Shown here one piece after another: positions 1 to 11,632 of a stretch of 64,000 bases of DNA (its first letter is position 1; every line of letters starts with the position of its first letter). The translations under genes and the position numbers were made by a program. The stretch covers positions 96,343,686-96,407,685 of the forward strand of contig OY757911.1 of the NCBI GenBank assembly GCA_963585895.1. The letters run 5' to 3'. Source of the DNA: Sepioteuthis lessoniana (Eukaryota > Mollusca > Cephalopoda > Myopsida > Loliginidae). The notes beneath the pieces were generated by a model. It was not told the DNA's origin. It did not search any database and saw nothing but the letters and a program-made list of their open reading frames with translations.

Positions 1-286
1 TATAAAGTAACTTTTAGAAAACCTTTTATTCATGCTCAGTAGTAAAGAAGAAAAAGACCTTCAAATCAATATTTCACAATATATCATGTTATGCTAAGGT
101 AAAAAATACTGAGGAAGACGTGTTTAGTATAATAAATTTAAAAAGAAAACATTGTATAGCTTACCTTTTTTCATTAAATATAACACTTTTAGGAAAATAG
201 GAAGGTTACCAAATATATTTGACTGGTCTCTTAAATGTACGTATTCTTTTTTTTTTACAATATTTATTCATGTTATTTAATCGCAG
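1..286. other. AT-rich DNA, no gene seen
   Basis: No coding frame, RNA gene or repeat family could be recognised here. The sequence is AT-rich with short homopolymer T runs. Confidence 0.5.
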
Positions 287-321
287 GGACCTTGTGTCAC
301 ATTCTGTCCTGGCAGAGCGGT
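287..321 (+). repeat. SINE family B, 3' fragment
   Basis: A short match to the 3' end of SINE family B (accttgtgtcac, then a tct-g-c-agagcgg block), as in the full copies at 33,742 and 44,047. Only the tail is present, as expected of a 5'-truncated or eroded copy. Confidence 0.45.
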
Positions 322-540
322 TTGTACATACGTATAACTGCAGATGCTAATAAAGTATTGCCTTTTTTGTATTGATCGACTATGAGAGATTAGCAACTGG
401 CCTGTGTTTTGTCAGATTTGCTTTTGCGTAATTAAAAAAAATGCTACATTTATGAACTGATTGAAGCAGCTAGAAAGTTGATGCAAGCTTTTGTATTCAC
501 TTCAAATTCATGTAGATGTTTATTTTATTTTCATTTTTCT

Positions 541-1015
541 ATTTGTTTGTTTGTTCGGGGTTATGGCATATTAACCTTTGTTGAATATTTAATGGCACAT
601 CCATTTTTATTCAACAAACAGTTCTATTTCAAACTTTTCAGTTTAACATTACTACCGATTAATTGTTAAAATATTTCTACTTCAAGCTATTCAGTTTACT
701 CAAATAGTTCTAATTCAAAAATTTCAGTTTAGTATAAGTATAGCTTTTGTTCACACACAATTAAATCTCAAAACTATAAGTGCAGTTTTAATGTTAAAAC
801 AGTTCTATTTCAAGAAATTCAGTTTAACATTTTGTACGCCGTTTACATGTCAAAACAGTTCTATTTCAAGTTATTGACTTTTACATAAGTACGCATTTTG
901 GTTATATTTGAATCATAGATAGGACCCAATCAGGTACTTACAAACACTCCAGGCCCGAGTTGACCAGGGACCAATGGCAATGAAAGGGTACTTTGCATTC
1001 CTCAAAAGCCTATTG
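541..1015 (-). repeat. Dispersed repeat family C, partial copy
   Basis: This copy opens on the plus strand with the family's end block (ttatggcatattaacctttg) and runs through degenerate units of about 55 bp containing caaaacagttctatttcaa. It continues into the unique half (ataggacccaatcaggt; ccaatggcaatgaaaggg) and stops before the cagtcgactgg end. I orient the family from the cagtcgactgg end to the (AAACC)n-like tail, which puts this copy on the minus strand. Open frames inside it are short and look like chance frames. Confidence 0.7.
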
Positions 1016-1577
1016 GGCAATTCCATCTTTCTAGTCTACTTGAATTTTGTTCTTAGATAAAACAATTTAAAAAAAAAAAAATTAAAGAAATATTCCCTTC
1101 GAAAAACAAACACCCTAAAAAGTCATTTTCTTTTGCCTTGAATTTATTGCCATTGGGATTAGATTTTCTTTTATTTTACTGATAAACAGAATGAATTTTG
1201 GAATCATTATTAGTAACAAAATTTGTGATATAGAAATTATTTTATTTTATTGAGACACGTGATATTGCATGTTTTACTATTTCTATGTTGGAAGGTTTCT
1301 CAGATGAATACTCAAAAATGTTTTCGCACATTGTTGTTATGGGTATACACTTAATTCTTTATAAAAGCTATTTATTGCAATCAAACTTATTAGCTTTAGC
1401 TGATAGGTAACTGCTAATGTCGTAAACCCCCTGATATCCTAATCTGTTTTCTGGATAAGTTTACTTATATTATCATTTGTATGGCTTTAGTTCTACCTTG
1501 GATTCTAATCTCTTTCAATTTATCTATAATACATTATTAATTAGTGATCGCTGGTTGCGAATAGATGTTTTGAAAAT
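1016..1577. other. AT-rich spacer, nothing recognised
   Basis: No repeat family shared with the rest of the window and no credible coding frame was found. Confidence 0.5.
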
Positions 1578-1595
1578 CCAGTTATCGAAACAGTG

Positions 1596-1722
1596 GTAAT
1601 TTACTAAGCTTTTTGCTTAGATGTGGCACAAGGCCATATGAAAGGGGCACCCAATGAGACTCGAACTCACTCGTTTAGGTTTACTAGTCGAGCTTGCTAA
1701 CCATTACGCTACCCGATATGCC
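1596..1722 (-). mobile_element. tRNA-derived SINE (family D) with target-site duplication
   Basis: Read on the minus strand this is a tRNA-like head. Seven terminal bases (ggggcat) pair with gtgcccc. A box A-like tagcgtaatgg follows, and a T-arm of five base pairs encloses the loop ttcgagt (box B). The putative anticodon arm has a 15-nt loop without a U at the canonical position, so a working tRNA is unlikely. About 40 nt of non-tRNA tail follow (ggccttgtgccacatctaag). The 18-mer ccagttatcgaaacagtg occurs at 1578-1595 and again at 1723-1740, a classic target-site duplication. A fairly recent LINE-driven insertion is the simplest explanation. Confidence 0.82.
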
Positions 1723-1740
1723 CCAGTTATCGAAACAGTG

Positions 1741-3299
1741 ACGAGTTAACAAAGTTCACAATATAGTCTTATAAGCTAGGCATAATAAATCTGCTCCATT
1801 TAGACACCTGACTGAAGACATGAAATAAACACACATTGCCGAGATCACCAGACTTTATCAGCTTTGTTTTCGCTGGAGCTGTTCAGACGATATTACACAC
1901 ACCAGGAGGCCGTTGAGTGTTCCGAGAATCTTTATTTATAAAGTTCACTAATAAAGCTTGGTTTTTCGATTCGAACTGTTTATGGCTGAGGATTCGAGCG
2001 AGAAGTGCTATGGTGTGAATTGAGGGCGAAAGATCTACACAAAGATATGAGAAGAGTCAGTTCCGTCTAGAACAAAGAATTATCCCTGGACATTGTTTCC
2101 GATATCTGTTTCAGGATAACGTCAGGGCTATTATTATCCGAACGAAAGGAATCAAACAAGTAAAACTGCTATATTTGTGGCGAGTTTTATTCTAGTGTTG
2201 CACTCAACAGACGAACACCATCACCGACATAGCAGTTGTCGATGCCTATACTATCACCAGAAAACTGTTAATGAGCTCTTAATAATGACCAAATCTGGTT
2301 GTTTTCATACATGATTTCCGACTAATAATGTACTTTTAGTTTTACTCTCCGACCAGTTGTATCAATTAAAAACACTCACGCTCTGATATTTTTCACCAAT
2401 TACATCTTCAAATGTACGAGATTATTCGTAGAAATTTCAAAGTCTCTCAAATTTTACAATTATTCATAATTTTTTTTTATTTTTCCGAGCCTGTTGCTTG
2501 TTAAATATTCGCATAGGCTTCAGGTTCTTACTTCAGCACAATCGGACTTTCCTTCCTATTTATTCTTGCTTATTTTACAATTCATCTGAAATCATTTTGT
2601 CTGTGGTGAGCACTATTGATATATATAACTGTTTATTATTTTCAGTCTTGGCCGATGTTTTTGCTCCCTACCGATTTTTTTGTTGCTTTATACTTCCGTA
2701 TTATCTATTGGAAACTTTTTAATGGACATAACACCATAGTGAAGGACACCAGTTGCAGAGATTGCACGTCATAAACAACATTACATACTCACTTACTTTT
2801 TCTCTCTCTTTATTTTCTTTCTCTCTCTCTCTCCTTTTCTCGCCACATCAACACTGGGTTGATTGGTTTTTATCTTATTTTAAAATGTCCAGGTGAGTTA
2901 GACTAAAAATTCTTCCCCTCAACGCCCAAAAATGTACATAAGTATATACTTATTTTTGGGAGGAGTTAAAAAAAATGTATATATATAAATGTTTGAGTAT
3001 TTAATTTGCAGTGTTTGATTTTTTTTTCGTACTTTCAATGGTTATATTTAATTTATTCGTTTAATGTCATTTCAAGTTTCTTGGGTTGGGCAAAGCCAAA
3101 CCTATCCTTGTAAAATTACAGTAGTGGTACTATTCAACCATTCAAGAGGGTATAACTTCCTTAATTCCCACCAAGCCAGATTTTACATGAAATATATTAA
3201 TAGTCGTTGGGGGCAAGCACAAATAGAGAATCGTGTGGTGTCCTCACAAACAATGGTTGACCCCCTCGGTATTTCCACTTTTTGTTTGCTTTCGGCACC
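1741..3299. other. Intergenic DNA with a CT-rich tract
   Basis: No gene or repeat family recognised. A pyrimidine tract of ctttctctctct type lies at about 2795-2845. Short open frames (for example near 2,500 and 3,060) have no recognisable domain and are probably chance. Confidence 0.5.
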
Positions 3300-3505
3300 T
3301 AGCGATAAACTTAGCCCTACCCAGCATGTATTGTTTGGAGGAACATAGAAACTCCTACTCTGCGTAAACATCAAGTGGCTCTCGGAAAACAACCCGTGAT
3401 TTAAGACGGCTTTTTCCTTTCCCAAGTGTATTGGTCCGAAAGTGAGTATAATGGCGTTACTAGAGATCGAACTCACTCACTACGATGTCTTAGTCCAACA
3501 TGGTA
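3300..3505 (-). repeat. SINE family B, diverged copy
   Basis: On the minus strand a box B-like gtgagttcgatctctagt is followed by the family's ccaataca-cttgggaaagg block. Substitutions and indels are many compared with the copies at 33,742 or 44,047, so this is an old insertion. Confidence 0.5.
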
Positions 3506-3647
3506 GTCTCAGGGATTCCACTTTTCTTCTTAACTTTTTCTTTAAGAATAACCTTGGCATTTGACATGACACAATACGAACTTTTTTACAGAATTAACAA
3601 TTGCATACGTCACCATTAAATCGGGTCGACATTAGTGCAACTTCAGA

Positions 3648-4165
3648 CATTAAGCGTTTCCAGCCCTGTCGTCTGCGACAGTTGAATATACCAACAGCAT
3701 TTATGCAGAGAGGTAAGACCCCACCTCAACGAGTGTTCTGGATATGGCATCAAATATTCTGATGATGAGGTTCCTGTAATAATGGAGCTTTGGGGAATGA
3801 TGAGTATCCCTTTACTGCCATCGTACACAGGTAGCTCCTGAAAGAGTCCTATTAATAGGACAAATAGACGAGTGTGAAATTGAAACTGAATGGAAACAAA
3901 TGACTTATACTAAATTGAATTGCTTGAAATAGAACTGTTCTATTATTTATCTGCGTTAAACAAATGACTGTTGTCAAAATAAATTGTTAGTGACGCATAG
4001 AAATAGTTGGAAATGTTTACCTTTCTGGAGTTATGCTAAATTGAATTGTTAGAAATATAACTGTTTCATCATTTAACTTCTTATTTCAATAAAATGTACA
4101 TATATATATATACTTATATATATATAAACAGGAGTGGTTTATATGCCATAAAACCAAACCAAGCC
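3648..4165 (+). repeat. Dispersed repeat family C copy
   Basis: Starts near the cgtctgcgacag block that matches the cagtcgactgg start of better copies. It continues through tctgcagagagg, acgagtgttctgg, tggagctttggggaatg and the cctat-aatagg region, then a few 55-bp units (gaattgcttgaaatagaac). It ends in ccataaaaccaaaccaagcc. Near full length but rather diverged. Confidence 0.72.
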
Positions 4166-4774
4166 AAGTCAAGCCAACGTAATCTATTTAATCTACTCAC
4201 TTTGATAGTAACAATCTGTGCTTCATAAACATTTAACCAAAGATATAATTGCAAGCAAATCACAGAGCTATCTCAGGCCGTGCTTTGCGATTTCATATTT
4301 CATTCTCATTGGAAGTGATGCACAAGATTATTCTTTTTGTATTTTATTTATTTGGCTATTTAATACCTTTAACTAAGCTTTTCAATTGCCGAAGAAATGT
4401 TCTAATAATTGACTAAAACTTGATACATAAATAGATAATTGCTTCTCCTCCTCCTTCCGGTCAGAGTAAAAGGCTAGTCTTTAAATAAAACCTGGAAATT
4501 ACATCAACATGAGAGAAGATGTTGAACTGTAAATAGGACACTATCTTTAGAAGCATTTTTAAAGTCTCTGTTAAGAAATAATGAAACATGCAGTTAATTG
4601 AATACCTTTATCATTAGAAGACAGTGGAAACAATTACAAGTTGACTCTTTGTTCAGCCATCAAATACCGAAAAGAATGCTGAACACTGACTTGTTTAACT
4701 AATTTCATACTTAGATTTAGTTTCTAGATTTAATGGCAGACAAACCTTCGTGGGTTATCTAATATAGAAGAACA

Positions 4775-4925
4775 TTGATAAATCTCTTTAGCCGATAGAT
4801 CGGGGAAAAGGTGGTTCAGTACCTTTTCCAAGTCTGTGAATGAACGTACATGCGTATCTGGTATTCAAACTCATTTACTTTGAGGCCACAGTTCAGCATT
4901 TTAGTCATTGCACAAAGAGAACTCC
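4775..4925 (-). repeat. SINE family B, diverged copy
   Basis: On the minus strand: a box B-like gagtttgaatacc, then ttggaaaaggtactgaacc corresponding to the family's ttgggaaaggtatgaatcc. Heavily eroded. Confidence 0.45.
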
Positions 4926-5029
4926 CCCAATTTCATACGTAATTTCCACCAAAGAGTTTATTATTTACTAAATATATGTGTAGAAAACACTTCTTAAATC
5001 CATCCTATTAGCATAGCTTTAAATAAGCT

Positions 5030-5215
5030 GTTTCCCTGCAGAGGCGTAAGCCTCATCTATGTATAGCACTATATTGCATCTGATGGTGAGACTACATTTC
5101 TAGAAATGTTGTACTGTGGAGTACTCTTTCGTTGCCATTATCCCTGGTTCACTCTGACCCAGAAGAGTAGTACCGATTAGGTTCTTATACATGAGTGAAA
5201 TAGATCTGTTTAAAA
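5030..5215 (+). repeat. Dispersed repeat family C, old fragment
   Basis: Matches the unique half of family C (gcatctgatggtgagac; tgtggagtactct; ggttcactctgaccc; ccgattaggttctta). No terminal tail is preserved. Confidence 0.5.
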
Positions 5216-5292
5216 AGTATTTGTAGAACTGTACGCAAATAACACTGTAACATAGCCAGATATCTGGATATGTGTGAAATGGACCATCAATG

Positions 5293-5296
<4 letters not shown>

Positions 5297-5354
<58 letters not shown>
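5297..5354. repeat. (AT)n microsatellite
   Basis: An uninterrupted AT dinucleotide run of about 57 bases. Confidence 0.97.
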
Positions 5355-5355
<1 letters not shown>

Positions 5356-5735
5356 CATAGAACCTAGGAATCTCGAAACACGAAAAACACTTACGACTTC
5401 TTAGTTCAGGTAGGAAACTTTTTTATTATATTTGAGTTTAAAGGTTCTTCGACACAAGGAGAGAGACACATATTCTTTCTATTCTGGCTTTTTCATCTGC
5501 CTCCCCCATTTCGTGCGACACCTGCCCAAGGCCTCCGCGAGCAAGCGAAAGTCAACCCTTCTCGTTTGGGATCTAGTCTCAACTCTACAAACTTTCTTCA
5601 AAATTCCTCAAATCGTCCGCGCGCTTCCGGTGCGTGACGTCACCCGCACTCTGTAGCCCCCGTTTCCCATCTGGGCTATTGTGGCATCTCTGAGTGACAC
5701 GTTCGCTCTGTGCGTGCGCATGAACACCTGTGTTA
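5355..5735 (-). other. GC-rich LTR- or promoter-like block with a CRE palindrome
   Basis: A block of raised GC and CpG content (peak about 5,510-5,720) stands out in AT-rich DNA. It contains gtgacgtcac, a perfect cAMP-response-element palindrome, near 5,634. Read on the minus strand it would start near tgttcatgcgcac, carry the CRE upstream and an AATAAA-like signal near 5,425, and end before the (AT)n run. That layout suits a solo LTR, but no second copy was found, so a CpG-rich host promoter remains possible. Confidence 0.35.
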
Positions 5736-6985
5736 ATGTTGAACCTAAGTAACCCATGCACTGAGCCGAAAGGTTCTCAGCCTAACTAAACCCAAAGGCA
5801 TAAAACGAAATACTTCGGCCATTATATTACAACACTCTCGTGAAAAAAGTACACAAAAAATGTAAATACGCACATGAAATGTACAAGGTTCTTTCGGCAT
5901 CAAAAATCCAGGAGAGGTTGACATAACCTTAAAAACAAGTAAGCAAGATATCAACTGTTTAAACATACTGCGAAAAAAAGTGGGATAAATCCTTTTATTC
6001 TCGTATCCACTTATCAATAGAAATTTAGTTGCTAACTCCAAGTGATCTGAACTTAACTAAATTCATGTTAGGTCTCTAATTTGTTTGTCCGATTTTTTTG
6101 GTTTCTCATTTGAGTGTTTCTATTTCTTTTCATTGTTTATTTGCTTAATTTTTACTAATTCAATTCAAAGTTTGACTTTCTACTGATTATTCTGTATAAT
6201 GTGGTCCGCAAGACATTTAATATGCGAAAAGAAAAAAATCCCAAAATGAAAAGTCTTATTTCAATTAGATTTTCCCAAAATACTTTAATTTATCCCTACA
6301 GTCTAAACCTTCATTTATGATCATCCCTTTTATTGTGCTTTGACCGAACTATCTACGTTTTTCACGCAACCAATTAAGGAAATCTCTTCTCTTATGTAAA
6401 TAGCCTATGTACTTTTTTTATATTAATGTTTCTGTTATGGATTATTCTCTCCAGTAACTTGTTCTCTTGAGATATATTTTCGGCATTAGCATTCATTTTA
6501 TGCTCTTGATGTGAATCCATTTTCAATATCTTCAGACACTGGAAGTTTAGTTTTCCGTTCAATAAGCCTACGGTTTTTAGTGCTGTCCATTTGATTTGAT
6601 TGTGTTATCGTTGTTCTCTTTTCTGTAATTGCAAAATTACACATCGATTCTGAAATCCATTCCAATATCCTGATGTGTGAATATTTCTTCATTAAATCCT
6701 ATAGTCTGTTTGTATATTTCATTTAGAATTTCAGGTTGACCATGTATATCAAATGGCTAAACGTATTTGATGAATCCGTATCTTTGCTTTACAATTCCAG
6801 ACGCATCTAACTATAACAATAAAAACAGGAATAAAGTGTTTTCTTGGTGTTAGCTAAAAAACTCATCTTCCTGTAGACAGAATGAAAGCAAAAATTTCAT
6901 TTAGCTATTATCATCCATTCATTCCTTCAGCTAATTGTAACTTTGAACACGGAAACTCAAGCTTCGCATAATGCAGCCCTTCAAT
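5736..6985. other. AT-rich spacer, nothing recognised
   Basis: No repeat family shared with other parts of the window and no convincing coding frame. Confidence 0.5.
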
Positions 6986-7062
6986 AACCAAGCTAAAGAG
7001 AGAGTGAGAGAAAGAGAGTGAGAGTGGGAGAGAGATAGAACTGGGGAAAGAAACAAAGAGAG
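6986..7062. repeat. Purine-rich (GA) tract
   Basis: Mostly gagaga/gagtgagag on the plus strand, an impure simple repeat. Confidence 0.8.
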
Positions 7063-7246
7063 GGTGTATGTGCGCGTAGCATTTCCTATATATTTAAAAA
7101 AAAACATTTTAAAACAATTCTTTGCTTTTGCCAGGTTTCAGGAATTATATACAGATCCATAGGTCGGAAAATTTGTGTTGTTCAGATTCCTTTTAGATTA
7201 TTTACTCATCATTGGCTTTCTATATATAACTAAAATTGCAATTTTA

Positions 7247-7247
<1 letters not shown>

Positions 7248-7312
<65 letters not shown>
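7248..7312. repeat. (TA)n microsatellite
   Basis: A pure TA run that directly abuts the 3' side of the diverged hammerhead repeat at 7,313-7,411. Confidence 0.97.
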
Positions 7313-7316
<4 letters not shown>

Positions 7317-7409
7317 CATTCACAGACAGACTGTTTCATTCTATCACAACACTTCAGTGTGACTAGACAGGCTAGATTCCCGATGATCGAAACCTGGCTG
7401 ACTGAAACG

Positions 7410-7411
<2 letters not shown>
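7313..7411 (-). mobile_element. Family F (hammerhead SINE-like repeat), diverged partial copy
   Basis: On the minus strand this matches one part of the array at 22,341-23,014. A box B-like aggtttcgatcat is followed by the cagtctgtctgtg block of the ribozyme. The upstream box A half is missing and the copy sits between two (TA)n runs, so it is truncated or replaced on both sides. Confidence 0.75.
7320..7362 (-). ncRNA. Degenerate type I hammerhead ribozyme
   Basis: The minus strand preserves stem I (TCACA with TGTGA), GAAAC, stem III (ACA, loop GTC, TGT) and the GTC cleavage triplet. The catalytic box reads CTGAAGT instead of CTGAAGA (A9 lost) and stem II is weakened to G-T closure with one mismatch, so this copy is probably inactive. 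Compared with the intact units, the fifth stem I pair is T-A instead of C-G, a compensatory change. Confidence 0.7.

Positions 7412-7443
<32 letters not shown>
7412..7443. repeat. (TA)n microsatellite
   Basis: A pure TA run on the other side of the diverged family F copy. Confidence 0.96.
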
Positions 7444-7445
<2 letters not shown>

Positions 7446-7750
7446 CGTGTGGATAAGGGCCGGAGGTTATGAAGTCTATTTTATGAATATCCATTGAATA
7501 ATCTTAATGGCATCTCACTCTATGTAAGATTATAATCCGTTTATATCTGAATTCTGGCGTGGTTGTTTAAGAGTGTTTTTTTGTTAGCATACAGTTATAT
7601 TACATCAAGTATTCTTATCTAATAAAATAATTTGCATGCAGTCACATAATTTCAAGTATTCATTTCTAATACAAAAAATCATATTGTTTCAAATCCTAAT
7701 TTCGATTTGATAATATTCATTTGATTGCACACAAGAGGTATTATTCATCA
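7444..7750. other. AT-rich spacer
   Basis: Nothing recognised. Confidence 0.5.
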
Positions 7751-7985
7751 TCATCATGATCATCATGTCGCGCTGGTAGCACGGATATCCCTGACCGTCT
7801 CTCACCACTTTTCCCTATCGTTCATCGCCTCTGGAAGGTCTTCTGGACTACATCCCGTATCCTCACATAGTTGCTGAATTAATGTGCTGGTCGTCCTGCT
7901 TTTGCTCGGCCATATGTAGGGGTCCATAAGAGTACATCCCTTATGAGTTCGTCCATGCTTCTCCAGCAGTGTCCTGCATGTCTGG
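7751..7985 (-). pseudogene. LINE R, 3' end fragment
   Basis: Translation of the minus strand gives scattered pieces of the same C-terminal peptide found at 57,770-58,018 ([10 protein letters not shown]..., AGRP, then a GDIRA-like end). It is followed by a (ATG/GAT)n tail, here seen as catcatcatgatcatcat on the plus strand. This is the C-terminus of a non-LTR retrotransposon reverse transcriptase, 5'-truncated and frameshifted. Confidence 0.7.
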
Positions 7986-8448
7986 TATTATTCGTAATAC
8001 AAATAATCTAAATTGAAATAGCATCACATATTCTCATTGAATTACAACAATAATTCTTAAACAAATCTATTTGACCCATAGATCTGATAGTAACACTCAT
8101 AACCACCCCAGGTCAAATAAACCTGAGATAATTTCAATATTCGCCAGATCTCCAGAACTAAATTGACAACATCAAATAGGGGTTACCGTCATACACAAGA
8201 CTGTATCTTTTTGTGGTGAGGAGTCGTACTCTTCCGTAGACGATACAATAAACGTAATCTCAGTCCAACCAACCGATTGGTATTCTAAAATGAGTGAATG
8301 ATTTTAATGAGATTTTGAGAAATTTAGATGGGCCGATTGATTTCCTAAATAAAAAAATCGGATTTGATAGATAAATTTCGTGATCAAAGTGAATATTCAT
8401 ATGGTGATTTGACGCGAAACTAAGCCAGGTGACAGAAATATCAACTAT

Positions 8449-8640
8449 GACATCATCATCATCTTGTCGTGCCACCAGCACGGATATCCATGACCCTCTC
8501 TCGGCACTGCTCCCTATCGTTCATCGCTTCTGGCAGGTCCTTAGGGCTATATATTGTATCCTCATAGAGCTGCTGTATGTAGGTTCGAGCTGGTCACCCT
8601 GCTTTTGCTCGGTCATGTACAGGGATCCATAAATCACGTG
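8449..8640 (-). pseudogene. LINE R, 3' end fragment
   Basis: A second 5'-truncated copy of the same LINE 3' end, with the tcatcatcatc trinucleotide tail at its 3' side and the same tggatatc and cggcactg blocks. It breaks off after gtacagggatccata. Confidence 0.7.
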
Positions 8641-8849
8641 TATCTAAAGATCTAACAGGAGTCGTAACAATCGAATACTAGCTTACCTAATAATCGGTAC
8701 CGTGATACTCGCGGCCGCTATTTTGATATCCTATGTTTCATTATTATCCTATTTTATTGAAGAAAATATTGATATCACCTGGTATTTTTGTGCATAGACC
8801 TCTAAAGATTTAGCTGATAAATATTAGTTTAGCGTTTAATTGGATTTAT

Positions 8850-9530
<681 letters not shown>

Positions 9531-9548
9531 AGATTACCATGACTATAT

Positions 9549-9800
9549 ATCATCATCATCATCATGTCGTGTCGCTACACGGATATCCCTGACCATCTCT
9601 CACCATTGTTCGAGCAGGTCGTTCTGTTTTTACTTGGCCATATGCGGGGGTCCATAGGAGTACATCACTGATGAGTTCGTCCTTGCTTCTCCAGCAGTGT
9701 CCTGCCAGTCTGGTTCGTCTAACTTTTATAGTTTTCGTGACTGGAGGCAGGTGGCCGTATAGTTGGTGCCTTGTTGGGTGTTGTCGCCAGGACTTATATA
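9549..9800 (-). pseudogene. LINE R, 3' end fragment interrupted by a SINE
   Basis: Begins at a tcatcatcatcatcat tail, follows the LINE R 3' end to gttgtcgccaggactt, and is then replaced at about 9,800 by a SINE A copy. The continuation seen in the 13,029 copy (gttcaatattgctc) is absent. Confidence 0.7.
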
Positions 9801-9810
9801 AAGATTGTAA

Positions 9811-10054
9811 TTGGTTAGAGTGTTTCCATGTGGCCTGGGATACCGGAGCTCAATCCCAGGACGAATCATACCAAAGCCTCAAAAAAGTCCTTGATGCCTC
9901 TTTGCGTAACACTCAGAATTATAAGGTACGGATCAAGCATTAAGTGTAGGAATCCAGAGAAAAGATTAGCGCCCTCTCATAAACCTCGATGTAGGAACTA
10001 TTGAAAATGGAGTCTTCGTGTCGCCATCGATTACGGTCGGTCAACTTACTTATA
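9811..10054 (+). mobile_element. SINE family A copy
   Basis: tRNA-derived head: a box A-like ggttagagtgttt and a box B-like agctcaatcccagg. The body shared with the copies at 37,597, 40,388 and 42,386 follows (taacactcagaattataaggta; cggatcaag; gaatccagagaaaag). It ends near gtcaacttactt and is inserted at the edge of a LINE R fragment. Confidence 0.8.
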
Positions 10055-11189
10055 TGTAACGGTAATCCAGAAAAATGCCATACCATAGAGACATTTTTAT
10101 TCGATAATTATTATTCAATGCTACATTTAAAACAATATAAAAATCTCTAACCAAAGTTGTCCTTAACTGATTGTGGCCAATATTCCCGCAAAACAAACTT
10201 CTTATAATCCCAATAATCGATATAACATTAATGATTTTGCATTAGTATAATTCACTTTATCCATAAAAGTAACAATATCATCATGAACCGCTATTACAAT
10301 CCAACAGGTTCAAAGGTCATTTAGAGTACATCAAATATTGCAGCCGTATTGGTGAATCACTGTTGCTATACTCGGCTTTACAATTATGTAGGAAGCCTCT
10401 GAGATTATTCATTGCTCTTTCAGAAAATAACATCAATAAATAACTTTTACTCAAAACGGCATCGTTTTTGTTGATTTGGCCCTGAATTTTTGTCCTTTTA
10501 GCAGCCATTATCCTCCTACCCTTAGTCCAATTACTTACAATTTCTATCACGGTGTGTGAATCTTTGTACGCTCCAATATCCTCATGTGAGGAGGAATATC
10601 ATGGATCTTTTGTTATCTAATCTGCCATTCCTAGATTCTTCTCGCTCGCTATTTCCAATTTTCTGGATATATTGACCAATAAATTGGGAGAGACTTCTTT
10701 TTTCTGATTCCTTTTAAAAAATGTACACTCCTTGCTAACGAATTTTTCGCTTTGTTGGAAATCATAAATGACCTTTGAAAATTTTCTCAAGGTTTTCCCA
10801 CATCCCATGAATAAAGATTATAAACCTGTAATAACATGTACTTATTTTTTTACAAAGGGATGATTGTAAAAGAGACTTATTCTAAAGTAGTTTATCTATA
10901 AAGATTATTTTTATAGATTTTTATAAAAGAAAAATTTAAACATTTATTAGGGTGTAATGTTCATTCTCTTTTTATATGAAATGAATGAATTATTCTTTTA
11001 AAGTAAGGTATTTTATCGTTGGTGGACATATTTAGGTTCAATAATTCATATGCATTTAGGAGCGATAGTGTTTATATGAGTAATGAGTGTCTCAATGTAA
11101 ATGTGACCCATGTGACTGCTTATAACTCTACTCCTAATTATACGTTCTTTTTTGGTTCCGATTTTAAAATAGTATTCTATAACTATTAA
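10055..11189. other. AT-rich spacer, nothing recognised
   Basis: Two small minus-strand open frames (about 10,317-10,550 and 10,617-10,808) show no recognisable domain. Confidence 0.45.
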
Positions 11190-11632
11190 TCCTTGTTAAC
11201 AATGCCTCGGACACGTGTGGAAAAAAAAACCTGCGTCACATATTTGGTGACAAGATCATTCAATATAGTGCAAGCAAAATTTCGCAATATGTTAAACTTT
11301 AACAATTTTCCCCGAAAAAGCCCAATTCATCGTTGGATACACAAAATTCGAGCCACAGGAAGAAAGCAGGAAGTTGACTGCAAGATGTCCTGACAATGTG
11401 GATGCGGTTAGAGATTCCGTCAGATGGTGTCCGAAAAAGTCCCTACGAAGTCGTTACCTAGAATTTGGTTTTCACTTGCATCTTTGCAAAGAATCCTAAA
11501 GAAAAATCTTCAGACGTACCCATACAGAATCCAAATCAAACAAAAACTTATAGTAGCTGACGTATAGTTTCTTCTCACAGTAATAAATCATTATCATAAT
11601 AATGGGTTGCATCTATTTTGAAACACACTGTA
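11190..11632 (+). pseudogene. Mariner-type transposase remnant (N-terminal helix-turn-helix)
   Basis: The frame starting at 11,202 begins MPRTRVEKKTCVTYL and contains VQAKFRNMLNFNNFPRKSP and IHRWIHKIRATG. This resembles the N-terminal DNA-binding domain of a widespread animal transposase family (DUF4817-type helix-turn-helix). A stop at about 11,391 and at least one frameshift follow, then NVDAVRDSV and further matching pieces. The DDE catalytic part is missing. The right edge (tttgaaacacactgta, ending at 11,632) looks like a terminal inverted repeat; no clear left partner was found. A deletion derivative is likely. Confidence 0.65.

Noticed and set aside
1640..1724. A functional tRNA gene on the minus strand
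   Set aside because: Acceptor and T arms are good, but the anticodon arm has a 15-nt loop lacking the usual U33, and the unit has a SINE tail and target duplication.
5297..5354. Replication origin from AT-rich run
   Set aside because: One of many (AT)n microsatellites; nothing distinguishes it.
8695..8725. KpnI-, NotI- and EcoRV-like sites close together, suggesting vector polylinker
   Set aside because: Only three six/eight-base sites in irregular spacing; flanks do not resemble any cloning vector I know, so coincidence is likelier.
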